Source: Bacteroidales bacterium
GTDB taxonomy: Bacteria > Bacteroidota > Bacteroidia > Bacteroidales > WCHB1-69
Direction of reading: 5' to 3'
Length of the DNA: 5,006 bases
Assembly: GCA_017964755.1 (NCBI GenBank)
Contig: JAGCRI010000060.1
Coordinates: forward strand, 1 to 5,006
The position numbers and the translations under genes are program-made. The number at the start of each line of letters is the position of its first letter. The first letter of the stretch is position 1. Below the pieces are notes generated by a model, which worked only from the letters and a program-made list of their open reading frames with translations, was not told the origin of the DNA and made no database searches. Of this stretch, positions 1 through 5,006 are shown in pieces.

Positions 1-849
1 ATCCCTGATTATATAACGCAAAGTCGAGTTTTCAACCGAGCCCTCCATTGCTATCAAAAGGAAGAATCCCTCATAGTCTTGTGTGTATTGCGGCCTCTGA
101 AATTCAGGGAGCAGTGCATTGAACTCCATGGCAATAAGTTGTGAGTTTATCATTTTGTCTTTAGCGTATCCCGGGTGGATATTGCGTCCTTGTACTTTCA
201 CAGTTGCAGCTGCGGCGTTGAAGTTCTCATATTCCAATTCGCCTACTGCCCCGCCGTCCATTGTATATGCAAAGTCGCAGCCGAATTTTTCGACATCGAA
301 ATGGAGCACCCCTTTGCCAATCTCTTCGTCAGGGGTGAAACCTACGCGTATTTTGCCGTGCTTGATTTCGGGATGGGCAAGCAGATATTCCATAGCTGTA
401 ACTATTTCAGCAATACCGGCCTTGTCATCAGCCCCTAACAGTGTTTTGCCGTCTGTGGTGAGCAGAGTCTGTCCGATATAATCTTTCAGTTCAGGAAAAT
501 CCTTTACAGTGAGAGCTGTATTGGTCTCGGCATCCAACATGATGTCTTTCCCATCATAATCATTTATGATTACAGGAGCGGCGATGCCCGGCATGTCAGG
601 TGCGGTGTCGAAATGTGCAATGAAGCCAATCACAGGCTGCTGCCCGTCTGTGTTAGCAGGAAGCGTGGCCGTGACATATCCGTACGAGTCCTTTTCAACG
701 TCCGACAAACCGATTCTTTTCAGTTCTTCAACTAAAAAATCGCCGAAGACAAGCTGGTTTTGTGTGCTTGGGTATGTTTCGGAATTTTCATCTGATGTTG
801 TGGCAAAGGAGATGTACTTTGAAAATCTTTTAAGTAATGTTTCTTTCAT
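1..849 (-). CDS. pepT: Peptidase T (tripeptide aminopeptidase), 3' part beyond left edge
   Basis: Cytosolic M20B metallopeptidase that removes the N-terminal residue from tripeptides. The visible 283 codons read without interruption from ATG at 849 to the window edge. E. coli PepT has about 408 residues, so roughly the last 125 are missing. Family motifs seen: PST near residue 27; H79-x-D81 (HFDT), first zinc ligand plus catalytic Asp; a TTDGKTLLGADDKAGIAEI stretch with the bridging Asp at 141; PDEEIGKG with catalytic Glu175 and metal ligand Glu176; TMDGG with ligand Asp198; and NIHPG at 223-227 in the dimerisation/lid domain. The last metal-binding histidine (H379 in E. coli) lies outside the window. 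The start is supported by alignment of MKETLLKRF with the E. coli N-terminus and by a -7 box about 30 bp upstream. It is transcribed divergently from radA. Nothing suggests a broken gene; identification is very secure. Confidence 0.96.
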   Translation of the reverse strand, partial: MKETLLKRFSKYISFATTSDENSETYPSTQNQLVFGDFLVEELKRIGLSDVEKDSYGYVTATLPANTDGQQPVIGFIAHFDTAPDMPGIAAPVIINDYDGKDIMLDAETNTALTVKDFPELKDYIGQTLLTTDGKTLLGADDKAGIAEIVTAMEYLLAHPEIKHGKIRVGFTPDEEIGKGVLHFDVEKFGCDFAYTMDGGAVGELEYENFNAAAATVKVQGRNIHPGYAKDKMINSQLIAMEFNALLPEFQRPQYTQDYEGFFLLIAMEGSVENSTLRYIIRD

Positions 850-877
850 GGTGAATAAGTTTTATAACATTAATTGG

Positions 878-885
878 CAAAGATA
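878..885 (-). promoter_or_regulatory. Bacteroidota-type -7 box for pepT
   Basis: The minus strand reads TATCTTTG here, an exact match to the Bacteroidota primary sigma -7 consensus TAnnTTTG. It lies 28 bp upstream of the pepT ATG, which predicts a leader of roughly 20-25 nt. I see no clear -33 TTTG at the usual spacing (about 19-21 bp). Assignment to pepT follows from orientation and distance; the start site itself is inferred. Confidence 0.7.
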
Positions 886-905
886 CAATTTTCAAAAGAA
901 AAAAT

Positions 906-913
906 TATCTTTG
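906..913 (+). promoter_or_regulatory. Bacteroidota-type -7 box for radA
   Basis: The plus strand reads TATCTTTG, again an exact TAnnTTTG match, ending 29 bp before the radA ATG. Transcription would begin near 919-920, giving a short, A-rich leader with no Shine-Dalgarno sequence. A convincing -33 TTTG is not visible at normal spacing. This promoter probably also drives the TetR-type gene downstream. The same octamer occurs in mirror image on the other strand at 878-885. Confidence 0.72.
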
Positions 914-942
914 CATCCTGAAAAAATGATAACAAAACAGCA

Positions 943-2322
943 ATGGCGAAAGTTAAGAGTCTGTTTTTTTGCAGGGAGTGCGGATATCAGTCGGCGCAGT
1001 GGCTCGGGCGGTGTCCCTCTTGCAATGCGTGGAACACTTTTGAGGAGGAGGTTGTGGAGCGCGAGAAACCTGTGAAGGGGCGCGCTGCCGTTCCCCAGCA
1101 GGTGGCTTCGCCGAAACGTCTGGATGAGATTTCACTTACTGAGATGCCGCGCAAGCACACCGGTTATACCGAACTTGACAATGTGCTCGGTGGCGGTATT
1201 GTGGCAGGCTCTCTTGTCCTGCTTGGTGGCGAACCGGGTATCGGAAAATCGACTTTGCTGTTGCAAATGGCCCTCGCCATGCGCTCTTCGCGCATCCTCT
1301 ACGTCTCAGGTGAGGAAAGCGAGACACAGCTGAAAATGCGTGCCGCGCGCCTCGGAGAGCTGCTCCCGACAAACGACAACTGTTTTATACTTTCAGAAAC
1401 AAATACGCAGAATATTTTTTCGCATATTGACGCTCTAAAGCCTGATGTTGTGATTGTTGACTCAATACAGACTCTCCAGAGCAATCTGATAGATTCTGTT
1501 GCAGGCTCAATTTCGCAGATTAAGGAGTGCGCCGCCGAGTTCCAGCATTATGCCAAGAGTTTTGCCGTGCCGGTGTTCCTTATAGGCCATATTACCAAGG
1601 AAGGCTCGCTTGCGGGTCCGAAAATACTTGAACATATTGTTGACACTGTCCTTCAGTTTGAAGGTGACAGGAATTATGGCTACAGGATTGTAAGATGTAT
1701 TAAAAACCGTTTCGGCTCGACATCGGAATTGGGGATTTTTGCAATGGAGAGCAACGGCTTGCGCGAAGTCTCAAACCCGTCTGAAATGCTTTTGTCGCAG
1801 CACGAGGAGAATTATAGCGGCAGTGCGGTGGCGGCGGTGTTGGAAGGGAACCGGCCGATTATGATAGAGACGCAGGCGTTGGTGAGCTCGGCTGTTTACG
1901 GCACGCCGCAACGGTCAGCGATAGGGTTCGATTTGCGCCGCCTCAACATGTTGTTGGCAGTGCTTGAAAAACGCTGCCGTTTCAGGCTTGGCGCCAAAGA
2001 CGTCTTTTTGAATGTCGCCGGCGGCATTTATGTTGACGACCCCGCCATAAATCTTGCAATTGTGGCAGCGGTGCTCTCGTCATCGGTTGATGTGCCTATA
2101 GACGCGAAAACCTGTTTTGCCGGCGAAATCGGCCTGAGCGGTGAAGTGCGCCCCGTGTCACGTATCGAACAGCGCATTTCCGAAGCAGACAAGTTAGGCT
2201 TTAAACGGATTTTTCTGTCAAAGTATAATCTTAAAAACCTCAAATCCACAGGGTTGAAAATCAAGTTATTCCCGTTGGTGAAGATTGAGGATATGTTCAG
2301 TAATCTTTTCCCTGCCAATTAA
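943..2322 (+). CDS. radA: DNA repair protein RadA (Sms), complete
   Basis: RecA-like ATPase that promotes branch migration and processing of recombination intermediates; RadA is described as a hexameric DnaB-like motor. The 459 residues match the usual family length (about 450-460). Domains in order: an N-terminal four-cysteine zinc finger (C10-x2-C13 and C24-x2-C27); a RecA-type core with Walker A GGEPGIGKST at 95-104 and Walker B VVIVDSIQ at 169-176; the RadA signature KNRFG at 254-258; and a C-terminal Lon-protease-like domain from about 285 to the end, including NVAGGIYVDDPAINLAI and FAGEIGLSGEVRPV. The ATG at 943 gives the standard MAKxKxxFxCxxCG beginning and lies about 23 nt after the predicted transcription start. 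An out-of-frame ATG at 926 precedes it. It is the first gene of a probable two-gene unit with the TetR-type gene 4 bp downstream. All signature motifs are intact. Confidence 0.98.
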   Translation: MAKVKSLFFCRECGYQSAQWLGRCPSCNAWNTFEEEVVEREKPVKGRAAVPQQVASPKRLDEISLTEMPRKHTGYTELDNVLGGGIVAGSLVLLGGEPGIGKSTLLLQMALAMRSSRILYVSGEESETQLKMRAARLGELLPTNDNCFILSETNTQNIFSHIDALKPDVVIVDSIQTLQSNLIDSVAGSISQIKECAAEFQHYAKSFAVPVFLIGHITKEGSLAGPKILEHIVDTVLQFEGDRNYGYRIVRCIKNRFGSTSELGIFAMESNGLREVSNPSEMLLSQHEENYSGSAVAAVLEGNRPIMIETQALVSSAVYGTPQRSAIGFDLRRLNMLLAVLEKRCRFRLGAKDVFLNVAGGIYVDDPAINLAIVAAVLSSSVDVPIDAKTCFAGEIGLSGEVRPVSRIEQRISEADKLGFKRIFLSKYNLKNLKSTGLKIKLFPLVKIEDMFSNLFPAN

Positions 2323-2326
2323 AATA

Positions 2327-2899
2327 ATGAATATGTTGAACCTTAAGGAACGGAAATTGGATACGCTTTATCATTTTTATATTGAAAATGGTGACAAACT
2401 CACTATTGAGGAGATAGCTGAAGGCATAGGCGTAACCCCAAAAACTATTTTTAACCGCTATCATTCACGCGAAGAGATGGAGAATGAGTTGCAGATTTAT
2501 TGGCGCCAGCAGATTATCAATGAGGTGAACAGGAAAATGGAGTTCTGCAGCAATCAGGTCGAAAAACTTATTTTCTTTATTGATGAAATCCTTACAGCAC
2601 AAAAAAAAGCCCCGTTCTTTTTTGAAAGGGAATTGCAGTTGAGGCGGATGTTTGGTGAAGATCCTGACCCCGCTTTTGCCTGCGCGGTGCAGAATATAAT
2701 AGATGAAGATAAGGATTTTGACTTTTTTTCAAGTATGGTTAACCCTGAAATCTATTCCTATTACTTTGTCTATGTGATATTTAATGTCTTGTCTGTTAAC
2801 AGGAATCCCCAGCATATCGACTTTCTGCTCAAGCCTGCATTGACAGAGGCAGGTTTTGAGATTCTTTCTGATATTGATGTGGAAAGGCTTTTAGGGTAG
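2327..2899 (+). CDS. TetR/AcrR-type transcriptional regulator, target unknown
   Basis: Predicted DNA-binding regulator of 190 residues, a normal TetR-family length. The N-terminal part has the family pattern: a first helix (KERKLDTLYHFYIENG), then a helix-turn-helix at about residues 25-46 (LTIEEIAEGIGVTPKTIFNRY) followed by HSREEM, matching the usual 'IA..GVs..tiY.yF.sKe.L' arrangement. Residues 60-190 are mostly helical and rich in aromatic residues (FFFE at 97-100, YSYYFVYVIF at 143-152), as expected for a ligand-binding and dimerisation domain, but I recognise no ligand class. I chose the ATG at 2327 because it lies 4 bp after the radA stop; the longer reading from 2285 only adds radA-overlapping codons, and ATG at 2333 is also possible. 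Likely cotranscribed with radA. It faces smpB, with 4 bp between the stops. The family call is good; the function is open. Confidence 0.87.
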   Translation: MNMLNLKERKLDTLYHFYIENGDKLTIEEIAEGIGVTPKTIFNRYHSREEMENELQIYWRQQIINEVNRKMEFCSNQVEKLIFFIDEILTAQKKAPFFFERELQLRRMFGEDPDPAFACAVQNIIDEDKDFDFFSSMVNPEIYSYYFVYVIFNVLSVNRNPQHIDFLLKPALTEAGFEILSDIDVERLLG

Positions 2900-2903
2900 G
2901 GGG

Positions 2904-3368
2904 CTAATCTTCCGGCTGCAAGGCTGCACGGCGGTTGTCTTTCTCTTTTATGCTCTCCCTCTTGTCGTACATCTTCTTGCCTTTTGCGAGAGCAATGTCT
3001 AACTTTGCGTAGCCGTTTTCGTTGATCCAGAGCAGGGTGGGGATGATGGTGTGTCCGCGCTCGTTCAGCTTGGCGGCGAGCTTTTTCAACTCTTTTTTGG
3101 TGAGCAGCAGTTTGCGGTCGCGCTTCGGCTCATGGTTGTTGTAACTTCCATGCGAGTATTCGCTGATATGCATATTGTGAACCCAGAGCTCCCCGTTTTC
3201 AAATGAGCAGTATGAATCTGTAATATTGGCTTTGCCGGCGCGTATGGATTTTATTTCGGTGCCCGACAATACGATACCTGCCGAATATGTATTCAGCAGG
3301 TAGTATTCGTATTCGGCCTTTCTGTTTTTTATGGCAATCTTCCCGTCTGTCGGCTTATTTTTCGCCAT
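2904..3368 (-). CDS. smpB: SsrA (tmRNA)-binding protein SmpB
   Basis: Binds tmRNA and delivers it to ribosomes stalled on broken mRNAs, allowing trans-translation and tagging of the incomplete protein. It is complete at 154 residues (family about 145-160). Core signatures: KNRKAEYEYYLLNTYSAG near the N-terminus; the tmRNA-contacting GTEIKSIRAGKANITDSY at 36-53; RDRKLLL at 83-89; and ALAKGKKMYDKRESIKEKD at 126-144, including the GKKxxDKR motif leading into the decoding-centre tail. The tail then ends RRAALQPED, which is acidic, whereas E. coli SmpB ends in a basic IMKNAHR. I checked the two other frames across this end and saw no restored basic tail, so a simple frameshift is unlikely. The ATG at 3368 overlaps the end of the upstream DUF349 gene by 14 nt and follows purine-rich sequence. 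No tmRNA gene is in this window. Confidence 0.97.
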   Translation of the reverse strand: MAKNKPTDGKIAIKNRKAEYEYYLLNTYSAGIVLSGTEIKSIRAGKANITDSYCSFENGELWVHNMHISEYSHGSYNNHEPKRDRKLLLTKKELKKLAAKLNERGHTIIPTLLWINENGYAKLDIALAKGKKMYDKRESIKEKDNRRAALQPED

Positions 3369-5006
3369 TGTTCTTTTCTGTTTTGCTCATCATTTTGATC
3401 TTGTACTCAAGTTCCTTCACTTCAGCCTTTGCCGCCTCTATCTTCTTTGAGAACTCTTCTTTGAGCAGGTCAGCATTCTTTGAGTTTGCGAAGAATCCGA
3501 GGTTGTTTTCCCAAAGGTTGATGTCGTCTTTGAGCTGGGTGAGTTTGTTGGTGAGGAAACGTTTCTCCTTGTCTAACAGCCTGTCGGCGTTGGGGTCGCT
3601 GAGGATCGTGTCGATCTTCGACTTGAAGTTGTCGCGGCGCACTTCTTCAGCAGTGATTTTGAGGTCGGCGAAGCGCTTGTTTACAGCTTCACGGTATTCG
3701 TTGTAAATGCGGTCTTTGCTGCCGCTGGGGACGAAACCGATTTCTGTCCACTCGCGTTGGTACGCTTTGATGGCGTCAAGGTCTTCGTTTTTGTTGCCGG
3801 TGAACTGGTGCTCTTTTATCTTGGTGATAAGCTCCTCTTTTTTCTTGAGGTTTTCAGCTTCAATATCCTTAATGTTAGCGAAATAATCGGCTTTGGCAGC
3901 GAAGAACTTGTCGCAGGCGGCGCGGAAGCGTTTCCAAACTGCTTCGGCGTTTTTGCGCGGCACGGGACCTATCTCTTTCCATTCTTTCTGGAGGGCGAGT
4001 ATCTCATCGGTCGCGGCTTTCCAGTCAGTGCGCTCGGCGATGGCTTCGGCGCGCATTGCCAAATTGAGCTTCAAGTTGTAATTCTGCGTCTGTGTCTCCT
4101 TTATCTGCTGGAAATATTCTTTCTTGGCTGAGAAGAACTTGTCGAGCGTGCCTTTGAAGCGTGCCCATATTTCGTCGTTCAGCTTGCTCGGCGCGGGTCC
4201 TAATGTCTTCCACACTTTCAGGAGTTCGGTGAGCTGCTCGCTTATGCTGTTGTTGTCCTTCACGCTGTCGGCTTCCTGTGCGATGAGCTCTTCGGCTTTT
4301 TCGCACAGAACCACCTTCGCGTTGTAGTTGTTCTGCTGTTCTGCATACACGTTTTCGTAGTGCTCCCTTCTGCGCTGGTTAATCTGGTCGGAGGCGTTTT
4401 TAAAACGTTTCCAAAGTTCCTCCTTCTTTGATTCTTCCACCGGGCCTATTTCCTTCCATTCCTCGTGCAGCTGCTGAAGTGTCTGGAACGATTTGTTTAC
4501 TGATTCTTCAAGAAGCAGAGATTCAGCCTTTTCGCAAAGTTTCAGCTTCTGCTCAAGATTCTTCTTCATATCAAGGTATCTCAGCTCCTTGTTGATACGG
4601 AGAATATCGAAAAACTGTTCAACATAGAAATGATAGTTCTGCCAAAGGTTGTTCGAGTCGTTTTGCGGCACCGGCCCCACGTTTTTCCATTGTTCTTGGA
4701 ACTCTTTGAACTTGTCGTTCAATTCTTTAAGTGTTGAGCTGTCCTTTGATTCTATAAGCTGTTTGAGCCCTTCAATGATACCTTCTTTTATTTTAAGGTT
4801 GTTAAGTTTTTCTGCTTCTATCTGTTCGAGGAATTTCTGCTTGTTGGCTTTGAATGTGTCCATTGCCTTGCCGAACAGGCTCTCCTCTTCAATTTCGGGG
4901 GCTTTGTATTCATCAGGATTACCGCCTTCCGCCTTGAATTTCTCCAAGGTCTCTTTCTTTAATTCGTTGATTTTTCTCAATATGTTGACTTTCAGCACCC
5001 CAACGC
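3355..5006 (-). CDS. DUF349 multi-repeat coiled-coil protein, N-terminus beyond right edge
   Basis: Cytosolic, highly charged, mostly helical protein of unknown function; 549 residues are visible. Counting from the codon at 4998, five DUF349 units are centred on WKNVGPVP (W104), WKEIGPVE (W181), WKTLGPAP (W263), WKEIGPVP (W340) and WTEIGFVP (W417), spaced 77, 82, 77 and 77 residues. Each has a second aromatic exactly 15 residues later (W119, W196, W278, W355, Y432). LCEKAE recurs at 154 and 231. A C-terminal coiled coil (about 455-535) contains ENNLGFF. No signal peptide or membrane segment is visible. A GTG at 4998 could pose as a start, but the frame stays open to the edge (GTT GGG precede it) and Bacteroidota homologues, as I recall them, have a longer acidic N-terminal region, so I treat the gene as 5'-truncated. 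Its stop lies 14 nt inside smpB, suggesting cotranscription and coupled translation. Confidence 0.92.
   Translation of the reverse strand, partial: VGVLKVNILRKINELKKETLEKFKAEGGNPDEYKAPEIEEESLFGKAMDTFKANKQKFLEQIEAEKLNNLKIKEGIIEGLKQLIESKDSSTLKELNDKFKEFQEQWKNVGPVPQNDSNNLWQNYHFYVEQFFDILRINKELRYLDMKKNLEQKLKLCEKAESLLLEESVNKSFQTLQQLHEEWKEIGPVEESKKEELWKRFKNASDQINQRRREHYENVYAEQQNNYNAKVVLCEKAEELIAQEADSVKDNNSISEQLTELLKVWKTLGPAPSKLNDEIWARFKGTLDKFFSAKKEYFQQIKETQTQNYNLKLNLAMRAEAIAERTDWKAATDEILALQKEWKEIGPVPRKNAEAVWKRFRAACDKFFAAKADYFANIKDIEAENLKKKEELITKIKEHQFTGNKNEDLDAIKAYQREWTEIGFVPSGSKDRIYNEYREAVNKRFADLKITAEEVRRDNFKSKIDTILSDPNADRLLDKEKRFLTNKLTQLKDDINLWENNLGFFANSKNADLLKEEFSKKIEAAKAEVKELEYKIKMMSKTEKNNGEK

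Larger units (their letters stand above)
877..914. repeat. 38-bp imperfect palindrome spanning the divergent promoters
   Basis: The two halves (877-893 and 898-914) are inverted copies around the spacer AAAA at 894-897. Nine outer pairs are perfect (GCAAAGATA against TATCTTTGC), the next three positions mismatch, and the inner five pairs are perfect (TTTTC against GAAAA), so 14 of 17 positions pair. The outer arms are the two -7 boxes, so much of the symmetry is explained by divergent promoters. The extra inner matches are AT-rich and could be chance or an operator. Both promoters would compete for the same 38 bp of DNA. Confidence 0.75.

Noticed and set aside
119..481. Plus-strand open frames of 87-120 residues at 119-481
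   Set aside because: They lie antisense to strongly conserved pepT codons; the translations have low-complexity Ser/Pro/Ala content and match no family I recognise.
926..945. Upstream ATG at 926, 17 nt before the radA start, as a regulatory upstream reading frame
   Set aside because: It is out of frame with radA, would sit only a few nt after the predicted transcription start, and runs far into radA without features of a leader peptide.
566..1075. Plus-strand open frame of 169 residues crossing the pepT start, the promoters and the radA start
   Set aside because: It is antisense to pepT and then out of frame with radA, crossing both promoters; its composition changes along its length and no domain is visible.
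2831..2856. Hairpin AAGCCTGC / GCAGGTTT with a 10-nt loop as a terminator for the regulator
   Set aside because: It lies inside the coding sequence, about 40 bp before the stop, has only four Ts after a short stem, and on the minus strand is not followed by a T-run.
2914..2928. Tandem GGCTGCA copies at the end of smpB
   Set aside because: Only two 7-nt copies within coding sequence (codons for Ala-Ala-Leu-Gln); too short to be a meaningful repeat.
3757..4327. Open frames on both strands at 3757-4131, 4025-4306 and 4124-4327
   Set aside because: All fall inside the DUF349 gene, whose frame is fixed by five conserved repeats; these are shadow frames, partly repeated because the gene itself is repetitive.
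4996..4998. GTG at 4998 as the true start of the DUF349 protein
   Set aside because: The frame is open to the right edge, and the first visible residues already look like internal helical sequence, so the real start is probably outside the window.

Overview
The window looks like an ordinary housekeeping stretch of a Bacteroidota chromosome, most likely order Bacteroidales. Three things suggest this: two exact matches to the Bacteroidota -7 promoter consensus (TAnnTTTG) in the only real intergenic gap; start codons preceded by A-rich rather than Shine-Dalgarno sequence; and a long multi-repeat DUF349 protein of the type found in that phylum. The genus cannot be fixed from the sequence alone.

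Layout from left to right. Positions 1-849 (minus strand) hold the first 283 codons of pepT, a tripeptide aminopeptidase that runs off the left edge. Positions 850-942 are a 93-bp divergent intergenic region. At its centre is a 38-bp imperfect palindrome (877-914) whose outer arms are the back-to-back -7 boxes of pepT and radA. Positions 943-2322 (plus) encode complete RadA. A TetR-type regulator (2327-2899, plus) follows after 4 bp and is probably cotranscribed with radA. Facing it after another 4-bp gap is smpB (2904-3368, minus), whose start lies inside the last codons of a DUF349 repeat protein (3355 to the right edge, minus; N-terminus cut off). Coding density is very high: there is no non-coding stretch over 100 bp, and I saw no tRNA, rRNA, insertion sequence, CRISPR array or convincing terminator.

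Functionally, pepT (peptide catabolism), radA (recombination intermediate processing) and smpB (tmRNA-dependent ribosome rescue) are conserved core genes. The two less understood proteins are the TetR-type regulator behind radA and the DUF349 protein in front of smpB. I found no evidence of a novel defence, mobile or biosynthetic system. The points most worth checking are the symmetric divergent promoter, the radA-regulator pairing, the DUF349-smpB overlap with its very regular repeats, and the acidic C-terminal tail of SmpB.
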